From: Marisa cornuarietis
Lineage: Eukaryota; Mollusca; Gastropoda; Architaenioglossa; Ampullariidae
Reading direction: 5' to 3'
Assembly: GCA_004794655.1 (NCBI GenBank)
Contig: SMMW01000509.1
Location: 62,001-126,000, forward strand
Length of the DNA stretch: 64,000 nt
The notes beneath the pieces are model-generated. The model ran no database searches. It was not told the DNA's origin and saw only the letters and a program-made list of their open reading frames with translations. Position numbers and translations under genes: made by a program. This document shows positions 33,059 to 45,819 of this stretch, piece after piece. Every line of letters starts with the position of its first letter. Position 1 is the stretch's first letter.

Positions 33059-33229
33059 CTCATGGCTGACGAGGTCGTATGGGTTTTCCCAAGGCTTGTA
33101 GCTACCGGACTGCAACACGATGCAACCCTCTGGGACATAAGACAAAGAGCCGCTAGAGGGCAGAGTGACGGGTGGTCTGTTTCCTGGTCCGACAAAGGTA
33201 GTCATGTGATGCGAGCTGGCCTCCAGCAT
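33059..33229 (-). pseudogene. Receptor C exon 1
   Basis: 57 intact codons starting MLEASSHHMTTF, acceptor TTTTGTGCAG 9 nt upstream, donor CATGAG|GTATGC. Confidence 0.85.
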
Positions 33230-33359
33230 CGTAGTTTGCTGCACAAAATTCATCCACTCTCATCGCGTTTATTACAAAACATCACCCGAATATGCAGCTT
33301 TATTGTGAATTATCGGTATCACCTTCAACTTAAGTTTACTTGGTTGACTGGTCAGGCAT

Positions 33360-33600
33360 GACATGCGGTAACTTATGTTGAAGGTCATAGAGAATCGTCT
33401 CACAAAGATGGTGAAGGAACTGTTCGTGGAGGAACTGGTCGGTTTTAGAGCCGGCAGGAGCACAGCTGAATACATTTTCAACAACCGAACCCTTATCGTA
33501 AGACCCCAGCAAAAGGGTAAAGACCTGTACAATTACTTTATTCACTTTAAGAAAGCGTTCGAAAGGGTCTGGCACGAGGGGTTGTGGTTGTGTGATGCGT
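33360..33600 (+). mobile_element. LINE relic of intron 0 in C, left part
   Basis: Open for 80 codons: ENRLTKMVKELFVEELVGFR, GRSTAEYIFN, FIHFKKAFERVWHEGLW. It is the best preserved copy of the shared relic; the right part resumes at 35494. Confidence 0.8.
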
Positions 33601-35494
33601 CTGGTGCAATATTTACCGACACGGTTGAATAAGATAAGAATCCATGCGGACTTAAATGGTAGAATAGATTATATAAAGTTATTCGGCATGGATTCTACAT
33701 AGTGTTAGCGTCGTTTGCTACTATAGCAATCAGGTTACTATGCGTCCTGATTGGCCGGTACGTGGGAGGTGTTAGCAAGGTTAGGTTAGGTAGGTAACGA
33801 CTTCCCAAGTATACAACGGTCATTCAGAGACAAGCTGAGTGAACAGACCTACACGCTAACGGCAGCGACGAACGGAAGCATAATTCGTGACGTTGATTAT
33901 CGCCATCGTCATTCACCACTTGTAATAATAATAAATAATAATAGTGAAGATTTTTATAGCGCATATTCACACTCATAGAGAGCATGCTCTTAGCGCTTAA
34001 AACGAGGAAGAGACGTGGACTAAGTAGACACAGAACAAAGGGGACGAAAGAAAACGACAGTACTGACGAAACAGAAAACATTAAAAGGCATCAAGTAACA
34101 GGAACAGAAAAATATAGTGATTCTGCGAGAAAGATGGGTAAAGTAGCAAGAGGGAAGGGGGGGGGGTAAGAAGGACGAGCATTGTGCGGACTGTGTTAGG
34201 AGAAATGCTCAAGGAAGAGGTGCGTTTTCAGTGCAGATTTGAAAGATTCAATTGTAGGAAGGTGGCGGATATGGAAAGGAAGAGAGTTCCATTGTTTTGC
34301 AGCACAGTAGCCAAAAGTCCTGTGACCATATGTTGTTGTTCTGGTGACAGGAACAGTTAGGATACGGTCGTCAGACGAAGAGCGTAGTTGTCTGGACGGA
34401 GAGTAAGGGATGAGAAGTTCAGAGAAATAGTCAGGACAGGAGGAGCCAGCAAAGAAATTAAAACACAGCACAGACAGTTTGTACTGAATGCGAGAACGGA
34501 TGGGTAGCCAGTGTAGAAAATGAAGGAGAGGAGTGACATGGTCCCATGACTTGTGACTTGTCAAGGCAGCAATCCTGCTACATCAACCTCGTGAGCCAAA
34601 CCGTTGTGGCAGGAGCGTGGCAGATAAAAGTGACAATGTCAGGGATCAGAGTTACAGCCCCTGACTGGTTAAGAGTGTGTAGTGTGCTGAAAGCGAGAAA
34701 AGCGTGAGACCTAAGGCGTGGTAGGAATGGAGTTAGCCCCCTTGTATGTTTTAAGCGGCAGGGATAGTCACCCTTGAATTTACGCTTCTGACTATGGTTT
34801 AGAACACGTGACGAAAACCAAGAATGACGTCAACTGTCGCCTGCTGGGAGAAAGTAGCAAAAGGGTGGTTTTGGGGAGAAGGAAAAAAAACCGTCGTATT
34901 GCTGTGTGCTATTACAGATCCCCAGTTGTGTGTGTTCTGCTGGATGGATTCTGTTAGACGTCGTAGTGCTGTGTGCATTCGTCAATCCCTGTATATCGTC
35001 GACAGTCATTATCGGAGTATCTTGTCTTCAGAAGTGCTGTGTGCACTCGTACACATCCGCTACACGTATTTGGAGTTAGTCGGTAATCTACGAGTTTGCG
35101 CCGACTGCTCGTTAGCTGAACAGCTTCAAGGGAGATTATTATAGGAAAGTGTATATCTGTGAGTGCGTGTGTTCTGACCGAACATCTGACAGTAAGTTTG
35201 TTTTGGTCATTTGTTTACCTTTGAGAAACTGTTTTTCTGTGCATATTGGAAGAAGATTTGACTTATAGAAGGAAGAGTTATTTATTGAAGACGAACGATT
35301 TGAGGATCGAGTGTTGTATACGTTATTGATATAATATTCATGCAAGATTGTTGTCATACATTGATTAGAGTAACCTACGTGATTGAAAGGGTTTACCTCC
35401 CCTGTAATTAGTTGAAAGATATGTGGATGTAAAATTGTTGAAATTCTTGAAAGTTGAAAAGATATTTGAAATTGATGAATTTTGCTGTTACAGT
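33600..35494. mobile_element. Composite ~1.9-kb insertion splitting the LINE relic
   Basis: Sequence absent from D and E at this point. It holds unclassified DNA at 33600-33923, an L2-like 3' fragment at 33924-34555 and unclassified DNA at 34556-35494 with three GCTGTGTGC-containing phrases (34895-35060). No coding region recognised outside the LINE fragment; edges are approximate. Confidence 0.6.
33924..34555 (-). mobile_element. 5'-truncated L2-like LINE copy
   Basis: Closely similar to 4289-4875: the C-terminal ~115 codons of the reverse transcriptase ORF (34196-34555) ending in LFLEHFS, 3' UTR and (TTA)n tail at 33924-33942. A possible ACTTGT duplication flanks it. Confidence 0.88.
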
Positions 35495-36440
35495 CCAAAC
35501 CATTCAATTGTTGTACGCCAGTTCTGGGAGTTACAAGCGGGAGAGTGCTTTTCTGCGATACTAGGAGTCCACCAAGTTGTTCTTTTCCCGGGTAATGTAA
35601 AAAAAGGTAAAAAAAAAAAAAGTTAACGAACTAAATCATAAGAAGAGAAACAATCAAGACACGTTGCCTGAGCGCAACACGTCTGTGTAGATCGCAGGAA
35701 GACCGCTTAGTAGCCTTGGCTATGCTAACGAGATGGATGTTACGGCAGACAGCAATAGTGAGTTGCTGGTAGACTCACCATCAGTGCCAGTGCATAAGCA
35801 ATTGAAATCAGCTCGAACAAGAGCAAAGTAACAATGAACACTGTCGGACAAGGAAAAGCAGTGATCCATTTCAATGGCGAGCAGCGTGAGGAGATGCAGA
35901 GTTTCAAGGACCGTACTTGCGACAATTGTCAAAGAATAACAGTAGTAAAAGCACAAATGGCGAGGCTAAATAAGATGTGGAACAGCTTTGAAACGAAACT
36001 TAAGCAATACAAGTCGTACTAGTCGTTCTCAACATGCTTTACGGTCTCCAAACGTAAGTATATATCACGATATATCATGATATTGGCGTTTGAGATGAAG
36101 TACTTCCTTAAACTGCTCGGAATATCTTATTAGGAATAGAAAACAAACAAACTGGTTAGAATGCGGTCGCCACCCTGGCTGGTCCCTAAAAATCTCACCC
36201 CCGTCAAGCAGCATAATCTGGTTCTGTTCTGGCACGTTGCTTGACACGACACCCTACCACAGACAGTCGTACAGGGTAGGAAGACATCGAGGGCTTAAAC
36301 AGAAGAAAGGGTGGCTGACAAATTTTAACGAGTAGACTGGCCACCAGATGGATGTTCACTGGGAGAAGTGCACTGTAGCTCATTCACCATTGCTGAGAGT
36401 CATCATGTTCTCCAACGACACCTCGCAGTCTATTAAAATG
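35494..36440 (+). mobile_element. LINE relic of intron 0 in C, right part
   Basis: Continues the relic: a GRPLSSLGYANEMDV-like stretch after 35696, NKMWNSFETKLKQYKS near 35967, and a late LLDTTPYHRQSYRVGR-like segment near 36240. Frames broken. Confidence 0.75.
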
Positions 36441-36959
36441 TTCTCCACTTTGTTTCTGAAAGTACTGGTGACATTTAAAGATACTGCAATAATAAGTCAA
36501 ACCATATAAAATGCGACCAAACAGTCATTTGGGAACTTTAATCATTATTGACAGTTACCTCACTTGCTCTACACGAGAAGTGTGTTTAGTTCCACTGTTT
36601 GCTGCAACAATGACCTGCCTTGCTCTTTAGAAAGTAGAAAAGTTTGTACACTACACCGAAGGCTGTGACAATGACCCATCTCTTCCGATGAAAAACTTTC
36701 GACAGTTTTTCCCTTTGTTACAACAACCTTCTATAGTACACATGCTTGTTTAGCGGACTCTTTGAACAGGACTGTGATGGTGTACTGAAGAAGTTGGCAG
36801 TAGAAATGTTCTCGGTTTCTCTACGTTTACAATAAATATACTTGTCTGCGTATTAACTAATGCTAGGGGCAAAATTCTGGCAAAATCCTAAAAAGGTTTT
36901 GCATCTCTCCGTTTCCGTTAATCATAGAATTCAATCAGACTAAAGAAATTAAAACTTAC

Positions 36960-37115
36960 CGTAAAATACGTTTTTACCCTCGCTGAAACTCTTTATGTCA
37001 AACCACTGTGGTCGACATCAGGTATTCAACCGTAAGTTCAAAGCTTAAATGATAAAGTCATCGAATCAAAATCGCTTTTTATAGGTTGGTTTGAGTCAAT
37101 ATTGTGCCACGCCTC
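36960..37115 (-). promoter_or_regulatory. Promoter module and putative exon 0 of receptor C
   Basis: GGCGTGGC 37106-37113, TGACTCA 37092-37098, TATAAAAAG 37075-37083, then a strong donor TTTACG|GTAAGT at 36960/36959. Confidence 0.6.
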
Positions 37116-37258
37116 TGATAATGAGTGGAAACAGGAGAGAAATGGAAATGATGGAGTATACACTGGATGTAAAAATGTTTTTATTCTGAGAATTTTCGCG
37201 TCTCTTTAATTCTGTTTCTATAAAACCTCCTCCCCGCACTCTCATTAGCGAAGTGGAA

Positions 37259-37262
<4 letters not shown>

Positions 37263-37324
<62 letters not shown>
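37263..37324. repeat. (TG)n tract 5' of the receptor C promoter
   Basis: About 31 units, 180 bp upstream of the TATA-like box. Confidence 0.95.
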
Positions 37325-37326
<2 letters not shown>

Positions 37327-37329
37327 CTT

Positions 37330-37955
37330 TAAATACATTTTAGGACAACTTACCTCGGAGTAAGATAATTGTCAAATTGTTTTGGGCTGTAACAACTAGC
37401 TTATTTTACAATTTGTAACAATTTGTAATCAAAATAGGTTTTTCAACAGATTTCCTTCTTTTCACTTTATTTATCTGATAGCAATAAATTTCTCTGAAGC
37501 ATACTTAACTTTGAGTCACATAAACTGTGAGTGACAGTTGTCTGTAACCATGCTTCTCAGAGATAGTCCAATTTACCGCATAAACATTTTTTTTATATCT
37601 ATTATCAGGAGAAAAACAATTTCCAGAAATGCAGTCAGTAGAACTGATTTTATTCATTATTTGAAAACACGATATTCTCCTTCATGTTAGCTTTAATTTC
37701 ATCCCAAGACGCAGTTGATATGTCAGGATTTATATCAGTGTGTGTCTTGATCTGAGGTTTTACTTCTCGACAGTAACTTTACATTGATGCCAATAAGCTT
37801 TGGTCAGGATTCGTGTTCGTATTCATCTAGAAATGAGTACTGACCAGTTCATCTCAACTCAAACTCAAGCTCTTCATTGCTAGGCCATTGACCCATTCAA
37901 CTGGATTTGTGACCTTCCTACACCAGGTGAACGACGTCTTTCCGTTGTGAAAAGT
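37330..37955. other. Duplicated 5' flank of unit C, no gene
   Basis: Homologous to 22900-23560; AT-rich, no conserved frame. Confidence 0.55.
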
Positions 37956-37962
37956 ATTATCT

Positions 37963-38416
37963 ATAGTATAAGTGATATAACAGGACACATGTATAAGTGA
38001 TATAACAGGACACGGGTATACGTGATATAACAGGACACAGGTATACGTGATATAACAGGACACAGGTATACGTGATATAACAGGACACCTGTATAAGTGA
38101 TATAACAGGACACATGTATAAGTGATATAACAGGACACTTGTATAAGTGACATAACAGGACACAGGTATACGTGATATAACAGGACACCTGTATAAGTGA
38201 TATAACAGGACACATGTATAAGTGATATAACAGGACACTTGTATAAGTGACATAACAGGACACAGGTATACGTGATATAACAGGACACCTGTATAAGTGA
38301 TATAACAGGACACATGTATAAGTGATATAACAGGACACTTGTATAAGTGACATAACAGGACACAGGTATACGTGATATAACAGGACACCTGTATAGGTGA
38401 TATAACAGGACACATG
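37963..38416. repeat. 25-bp minisatellite, about 18 copies, 100-bp higher-order unit
   Basis: Monomer GTATAAGTGATATAACAGG plus ACACNT. Four variants recur in fixed order at least three times (period 100 bp). It is open in all three minus frames only because the monomer has no stop on that strand. Confidence 0.95.
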
Positions 38417-38659
38417 TCAAATTAAACACAGTGGACAAGTTTAGAAAGTGTACTCTTGAACTCACATAAATAACTTTAATATAGTTATTATATATTTAAC
38501 TATATTATAGCATCACCTCTGTACGCGCATACATAATTATATCACATCAATTCCTCTTCCCGTCGTCGTTGTAGCCTGTAGTATATAAATCTAGCAACAT
38601 TTTGTAAACAATGGATATCAAAAGATTTTTAAATACATTATGGTAAGTGTTTCTATATT

Positions 38660-38945
38660 TTTCAGGTAAAAAATTGTATTCTAAGATCATTCAGTGATGT
38701 GCATTCGAGTAAAACGTGTATTTCATCATCGTGGTCTACTGTTGAGTGGTCTTTTCTAAATCTTGCTTGCCTCTCATGTAATATATTATTGTCGTCGATC
38801 CAATCAGACAAGCGCCTGTTTAAGATAAAACTATATAATTCACTGCAGACGTTTGCTAGGGATATCCATCTATAGTTGTCTGGTTCATACATACTACCTT
38901 TCCTATGTAGTGGTTGTTTCACAGCTTCTGATCCTGCCACGAGAT
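38660..38945 (-). mobile_element. LINE reverse transcriptase fragment
   Basis: Minus strand, about 90 codons: PLHRKGSMYEPDNYRWISL, LYSFILNRRLSDWIDDNN and QARFRKDHSTVDH, the N-terminal reverse transcriptase motifs, probably the same family as 30825-31625. Not seen in unit B at the matching place. Confidence 0.8.
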
Positions 38946-39835
38946 GTTATCCAGTCAAGAATATATGGTTACCGATTTGTTTTCGTTGCTTTTATCAGCG
39001 TCCTCATCTCCATTGTAGACTGCAGATGAGTGGAATCCTTAATTTCAGATATTTGGTTGAATGGGAGGCATTGCTAAGGTTGCTACAAGCATAATTCTTA
39101 CTTCATTGCTAAATAAATTAGGAAAAAACTGTTCTGAGGCCATGTGCAAAAGGATATCAAAACACCAGATTTGTAGAACATCCTAGTTTGTCTCTGAAGT
39201 GTTTAGTAGCTAAATGTTCTTAAAGCTTCTTATTTACAGTATTTGAGTCGCTCTGATATTGCATTTGTCTGGAAGATTCTGCACATCTTACCCAGAGTTG
39301 AACACTTGTTTTAACAGTATATCACATGAATAGATCTTCTTTCTTCTTTTGTTTCTTTTTTCACATAAATCTGTTATTTCACATGAGAAAACAGTTATGA
39401 AAAGCAAACGGACTATTTACATGTTCTGCCGGAGAGACAACTTTTTCTTTAATTAAAGTGTGCGTAACTATTTCACGAACTTGAAGAGCGAAAGGCTGGC
39501 ATCATAATAAACATTATTGAACCCTCTTTGAAACAAAGAGGAAATCTTTTCCTTAAAGGGAACCTTTAACAAATGACAGCCTTGAGGTATTCAAATTGGT
39601 GTAAAATGCATTCAGTCTTATTTTCACTTTTATGACAGGTAATTCCACTCTATTTTGTTGAAGCGTGAATCATCACTGATCGATTTATATTTTACAAATT
39701 ATTTTTTTTTTTACTCTTATACCGTTTTGTACTGCACTGTTCTTGACGCTCATTATCAGAATGACAATATCAAACACAAACACACACAATATCAAGTACA
39801 CTGTACAAATAGAAACAAATACTCACAATATCAAA

Positions 39836-39875
39836 CACACACACACACAGACACACACACACACACACACACACA
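39836..39875. repeat. (CA)n microsatellite
   Basis: CA tract with one GA interruption next to a MITE relic. Confidence 0.93.
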
Positions 39876-39894
39876 CTCACTCCATTCACCCAGA

Positions 39895-40128
39895 CAGCCG
39901 CTGCCGACGTGCCTTCGTGACTCCTCCAGACACGTCAGCTGAGTTATTGATGCACTTTGTTACAATGTCACGTACTGCTGATTTATATTGCTAAGCCGAA
40001 TTTAATAAATTAAATTTCAATAAAATTAACATAGGTTAAATAAAATAGTATGAAAAATAGTACACCTTACAGTTTTGCAAGGGGGCCATTTAAAATTTCC
40101 TCGAGCTGTACTTTACCCAACCCTGACA
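39895..40128. mobile_element. hAT-type MITE relic, right half (paralogous to 24430-24664)
   Basis: Same internal phrases (CAGACACGTCAGC, AAATTAACATAGG) and a terminal CTTTACCCAACCCTG. Same truncation as in unit B, so it was there before the spacers were duplicated. Confidence 0.6.
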
Positions 40129-40204
40129 AACACCCACCTAGTCGTACACCCAAGCGTATTCAAGCTGAATCATTTGAAAAAACATCCTGTTTAGGATTTT
40201 TGAG

Positions 40205-41010
40205 TTACTTTGTTACGTAAATAGTTGATGGAAAATTTCTTAAAATGAACATCTAGCTTCTGTTGCAAAATAAGCAACCAATTCAGTTAATGTCGACAAT
40301 TTAAAGTAGACGAAATTAATGAGGTGCTAGCATCAAAGTCTATTCCATATATATATATATATATAAAGCTATTTATATATAAATCTATTTTATTAAATTT
40401 ATAAAAATTCAATTAACGTTTATTATAGATTAAATATTAATCTAAAAGAAATCAAATTGATGGACTTATGTAATGATGATGACGTGTGTTGGCGACTGAA
40501 GATCCTGCCAGGGGATACAAACAAAAGTTGTGAAGTACAGCGAGATATGAAGTGTAGTCATAATAAAACATCAAAACCAGTCTCCACATACAAGACGACT
40601 TTTCTCTCCAGATCACGAACACGACAACCATGCGACCTCCGCACCACATCACTGCCAGCTGTGGCCACGTCCTCGATGTCATCATCATCCTTCATCACTG
40701 GGATACCCGCTTCTCTCAACTTTCTCAACGCCTGTACACGACTATCCGGACGACTTTTTTTTTACAACAATACGCTATCAATTCTTTTACTGGTTACTTA
40801 CAGCTAGACATAAGCGTCCAAACACTAACCCTATAAATCCGTAAAGATCTTTTCTTATTTTTATATCGGAAGCTGACTTCCTCCCTCCTTTCGACGTTCC
40901 CGGCCCTATATTTGATCTTGTTTCTCCTTTTCCACTGCTCACCGACTAATTCCGTTATTAATTTACCTGACACCAGCCACTGCCCCTCCATTTTTATCAC
41001 TAAAGCTTTT
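40205..41010. other. Unit C-specific ~800-bp insertion, unclassified
   Basis: Interrupts sequence that is continuous at 24750-24790 in unit B. AT-rich with an (AT)n run near 40350; a plus-strand frame at 40457-40807 has no recognisable domain. Confidence 0.4.
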
Positions 41011-41098
41011 CGTTATGCGAGCTTCTTAGAAATGTAATAGTTAAAGTTAATCAAGCATTCCCCATGGACGGAATTGAAGCAAGTGGGGTTGGGAGAAA

Positions 41099-41099
41099 G

Positions 41100-41155
<56 letters not shown>

Positions 41156-41160
41156 GTGTT
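41099..41160. repeat. (TG)n tract with TTTG interruptions
   Basis: Impure TG repeat followed by a GAGA run to 41182. Confidence 0.93.
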
Positions 41161-41592
41161 TCTGAGAGAGAGAGAGAGAGAGCATATGTGTTAATTATGA
41201 AATAAAAGCATTTTCCGCCTATTTGTCGTCAGATCACCACAGGTTTTACAACTAACCAGAACTCAGGACTAACTTCGCCAGCGATGGCAGACAACGACCA
41301 TCTCCTCGCCGCCTGTGAGAAGTTAAAGGTCTTCTTCATGTTTTTACCAAAATTAAAATCATACTGCAGCAGGCGAGGCTGACCAGGTCTTACACCTGAT
41401 CTGTGATGTGTGTTTACAGTCTGAGGCAGGTGAGACCACATGATGCACGCTGCACGACTCTCTCTACAAGCCTCACAATGTAGAAGTCGTCATCCCACCA
41501 CAGCCACTGTGTACATATCGGCAGCATTACAGTTTTACATGTGCCGGGAGGTTCACACGAAAATCCATAAAAGTATTATTTGAAGAGTATAG
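41160..41592 (-). other. Duplicated block of unknown nature (copy 2)
   Basis: Near copy of 24970-25430. The minus frame at 41229-41441 shares its first ~45 residues with copy 1. Confidence 0.4.
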
Positions 41593-42080
41593 CCTAATGC
41601 CCTAAAGTGAGATCAACAGTTGTTGTGTGGCTGCTGTCTGTCATTATTTCAAACTGTTTTTACCCCGTACAAATGAACTCGTTGTTGTACAGTCCTCATA
41701 ACAGCTGCAGTAATTTGTGTAAAAGAATTTCCTGCATGTGTGATTGCAGGTTTATATGCGTCAACTTGCACGTCTATGAATGTTTACACGTTAGAACAGG
41801 TATCATAACATTTAGAAACGGTGCAGAAACTGCGATATAATCGCTTACTTTAAGAATCAAACATAAGGCGTGAAGAAAGTTCAGTGCTGGTGTAAACTAT
41901 TTTCCTTGAAAGACCCCGGAACCTTAAATAAAGTCCTGTACATCTACTAAAAAGTTATAAAGAACTGCGGTGTGAGGTTCACGAGGTCTGTCATAGACAA
42001 CACAAACAGACACACGTTGATCCTCTCCCCTAGTCCCTGCCTGTAGAAGACAGCGGCGATGAGGATGTTGGCTGGGAATC
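41593..42080 (-). pseudogene. Truncated receptor fragment: intron 2 plus 3' part of exon 2 (copy 2)
   Basis: Same two breakpoints as 25431-25919. The donor is lost (AC for GT). Segments such as RQGLGERIN and the LSLTDL region are still traceable with substitutions. Confidence 0.85.
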
Positions 42081-42189
42081 TTTCGCTCCCTGTAGGCGAT
42101 CTGAAGTAGTCTCTTAAACCCTTTTATTCTAAACATCTGGATCCAATGCACTTGTTCTGTTAGCAGCTTCAATGACAAATTATTTGTCT

Positions 42190-42366
42190 AGAAAGTAGAA
42201 AACCTACAAGATATCACTAGATGACAAGGAGATAAACCTGAATAATACCTGCTCATGGACAACGCAAACCTAAAACAACATCCACACATTGTAATCCAGA
42301 AACAGAACTCGGGATACTTAGTGACACAAATTACAAAGTGAAATCTCTCTCATTCCCATCACTCAA

Positions 42367-42431
<65 letters not shown>

Positions 42432-45420
42432 TAAGCAAGACAGACATAAAATTAAAATTTTCAGAAACCCTTTAATCAGTATAATTAAGACTTAAAAGTA
42501 ACCCTTAATTGTAATAAGGGTAACAGACACAGTGTTTAATTATAATCAATGTAAATATTTCGATATGTGGTCGTTAAGTAAGAGATACCGTCATTTTCTC
42601 TGTAATCCCTGAGTTTAGACTGCAGCTACCATATTGTCGTGCCGTGCACTCTGTTCCTCGTTCCTAAATTTATCAGGGTTCATTAGTTTGATAGAACATC
42701 TTACACCTCAATCAGTTGAGAATATAGTGATTCCTACTCATCAAATACCAATAAATATAACATTTTCTTTTTAATAAGTATAAAGAATGGCAAGCAATGG
42801 TCCAAGCAAGAATCTCGCACGTGGCACCTTCATTTGACACCGATCGACTAAAGAGCGCAGACTAAGTAGAAATGTCTTTTCTGTTGAGAAAAAAACGGGC
42901 TGGCTAATGATATTTACCTAGTACAAAGTAATTTTTCATATACTTTGTGTCCTTTTACTGTGGCTAGAATTCCGTCCTGATTGCTATACGCAGTTGACGC
43001 TTTTTTGAAAATTGCTCACTTTTTATAGACATTTGTAAACAAGGTATTAAAATTCTGTATAGTATTACAGGATTATGCCATGGGATCTCTATCACCAGTC
43101 TCACTCTATGATCTTCATTCTTTAATCGGTCAGGCTGCTGGTCCTACGGAACAGAGATATTTGTTCATGACCCGGATGTACCCTGCCTGTGGTTAAGCTC
43201 TCAGAGTGGAAACCCAACCGTCTTCTCTTTTGTAAACATTAATTGTGTCTTTTACCACTTTGTCGTTGTGCTTGGAGAAAGTTGGAACGATTCTTGTTTT
43301 TTTGTTTGTTTGCTTTCATTTTTCTGGTTTTTTTTTTTTTTTTTTTTTTTGAATGAATGTTGATGTTTCATCCGCCAAGAGTAAATTATATCACATGTCT
43401 TTGTAAAGGCCCTTTAGCATCAAATCTCTGTAAGCTATTAGTGTTAAAGTTTGATACTATGTGAGATGGGTCGAGATCTGTCAGTAAGTGTAAGCTCAAA
43501 GGAATTGAGAGCCGGACGCAATGATAATATAATATGATTATGGGGCCGGACTTTGTTAGTCGGTGATGTATGTTTACATTAACTGATGCGTATTTATCTG
43601 ATGATACTCGTGTTTGAATTTTGAAAGACCCGTAGAACATTTTATTTACATTTTACTTAGTTTGACATTTTGCCTAGAGTATATTATTATTATGCAACAT
43701 GGGTAGAATTTATTTAACACGATGTTCTTTAATGACATGTTTATTCTCCTAAAGGATTGGCTTGGGATTTGAATTTCTATTCGTAAATGTATCTTAAGGA
43801 AAGACAGGTATTTATCTTTATTTTCAGGGTGCAAGCTTAGCAGCATATTAATATTATGCTAAAAACCTTGTGTTTCATATCCTACTGGTTATTTATTTTT
43901 CTTTAATGTAAAGAAAAGAAAACGAAAAGAGATTTATAGTCCCTATTTTGGACCAAGCAAGAATCAAATAGAAAGCCCATTGACAAATGTTTGTTTTATT
44001 GTCTCAAAGAACATTAACTGTCACAGACTATGTGTTGAAACCACAGTGTGCCGTGACAGTAAGAATGAACACTATAAATAGTTTATTCAAAACTAACAGG
44101 TACTAAAATATGGCCTACAGGACGTTAATAACCCCTGAATATAAATAAACATGTTTTCTTAGGAGGTTTCAAGTTATACACTTCGGAAAATCCACAATAC
44201 GCCATAATTAAAACCAGAGCATTGATTAAAAAGATCTTCACGGCATGCTTTGAAAACTAAGAACAAAATTAAAAAGAACAAGGTTAGTTAGGTAATCAGG
44301 TCGTTTCAAGTCCATGGCTCATAATCACAATTGATTTATACATTTATTGCAAGACGTATTTTCTTACTTGTTATAGTGTTTTCCCCCCGGAATTCTTCAT
44401 CCACAGCATTTTTTTGTATTGTTCGCGTTTCATCTTGAGTAGGAATTTAAAGCAGATATCTAAGTCCCGACTCTGCTAGGAGCCCAACAGTTACTGAAAT
44501 TTTAAGTAGTAGAGTAAAAACATCAGCGGAATGATTTTCCCTCGTTCAACAGTTAAGCCCGTTGCTAGATAAAAAAATATATAAACAGTGTCGTTTGTTC
44601 ATCAGGTAGACAAGAAAAAAGCTGAACAAGGTCTTTTTCTGGCGGCGGAGGGCTGTAATTGCTTTAGAAACTAAAGTAAAAAAAAATGTTTAAAAAATCC
44701 TAAAGGAGGGATTCTTGAAGCGGCTTCTCTTTCTCTGAAAGACAGAAGTTCTGTGATACATATCCAAGACACAAAATGTTATTAGCGAAATCCTTTGTCA
44801 GAAAGTAGACAGTGGTTTCACCTCACTGCTCTGGCACATTCCATATTTGTCAGTTGTGCTCAGACTCTTCTACTGCCTCTTCTTCAACATGCTCCTGGCT
44901 CAGCAAAACTCAGTAAAACTCAGAAACACTGTCGACGTTAGTTATTGTGTCCTTTTGTCAATGTGTTGGTGTCAACATGCAAAGCTTTTCCCCTTAGACT
45001 GAGGTCATTGTCAAAAGCACGAGGTTGACATAACTGCCATGACACACGTCTGACGTGATTGTCAAAGGTACTAGTGTGACGTCATTGTCGAACGCGCTCA
45101 TTTGACATGAACGTTACATGCACTAGTCTGCCCTGACTTAACTAAGTCGATATCGATAATTGATGGATGTACAATGATTATTTTATAAAATGTAAGTACT
45201 AAATTTAAAATTCCTCACACTCCGATGCTTACACACATATATACAGACATAAGTACTTTTCAAAGGCTGTCATTGGCAGTTTTCTGTCAGTTTATCAATA
45301 ATTTGAGAGTAAAAGAGCTGGCATTGTTATTCTCATAGTATATTCCTTCTTGTACTGATGACAGTAAAACAGAATGCAAAAATAGTTAAACTCTGGTACC
45401 AGTTATAGTAAAACTAGTAA
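42190..45420. other. Tandemly duplicated 3' flank block (unit D)
   Basis: Homologous to 26010-29780. Contains (CA)n at 42369-42426, a T-run at 43329-43351, and three to four degenerate 26-bp monomers at 45045-45140. No gene seen. Confidence 0.6.
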
Positions 45421-45429
45421 AACATATTT

Positions 45430-45560
45430 CAAATTTCGCATGCGGCTTTGAGCACATACCTGCTGATGCCCCTGCTGGGGATGTCCTTTTCCCTACTCTC
45501 TGCACTTTATCTCTGCTACGCAGCTTGTGTTGGACAATTCTCAGCGAAGTAGAAGGAAGT
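45430..45560 (-). other. Conserved downstream block with donor-like site (unit D)
   Basis: Junction GCATCAGCAG|GTATGTGC at 45460/45459, 360 bp past the stop of receptor D. Confidence 0.45.
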
Positions 45561-45819
45561 CGCTGTATACTGTATGGTACTTAAATATTATTGCTGAAAC
45601 AAGATTATCTCGAGAACATCAAAAGAGTCCGTGAAAATTTATGTATTTTTCAATGGTTAATAAAAAAAACTGAGGACATGTGACATTTTCTCTTACAGCA
45701 GCCGAGCTTGAGAAAGTGTCTGAGCTTGGACATGGGTGAGGGATAATTTGACGAGGGGCACTTCGCACCCCTGACCTTTAGTACCTGGATAAATATATGT
45801 AGATGTGTGCTTGTAGCAC

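Larger units (their letters stand above)
30150..33229 (-). pseudogene. Receptor C: GPCR pseudogene
   Basis: Same layout as B: exon 1 33059-33229, exon 2 32437-32684, exon 3 31855-32100, exon 4 30150-30627. Lesions seen: the CAG acceptor of exon 2 reads CAT; 2 bases are missing a few bases further on; 1 base is missing near 31877 close to the end of exon 3; and TAG at 30336-30338 replaces CAG in TM6, after SPEVML. Exon 1 is intact. Promoter module and exon 0 donor are well preserved, so it may still be transcribed. Intron 3 has a LINE fragment and a long CA repeat. A sequencing error cannot explain four separate lesions easily. Confidence 0.9.

Noticed and set aside
37854..38465. Three overlapping minus-strand frames of 150-203 residues, Tyr/Cys-rich
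   Set aside because: They read the 25-bp minisatellite, whose monomer lacks stops in every minus frame; no start context, domain or unit-to-unit conservation.
40457..40807. 116-residue plus-strand frame in the unit C insertion
   Set aside because: Low-complexity Ser/Thr/Leu composition, no domain, and no second copy to test it against.
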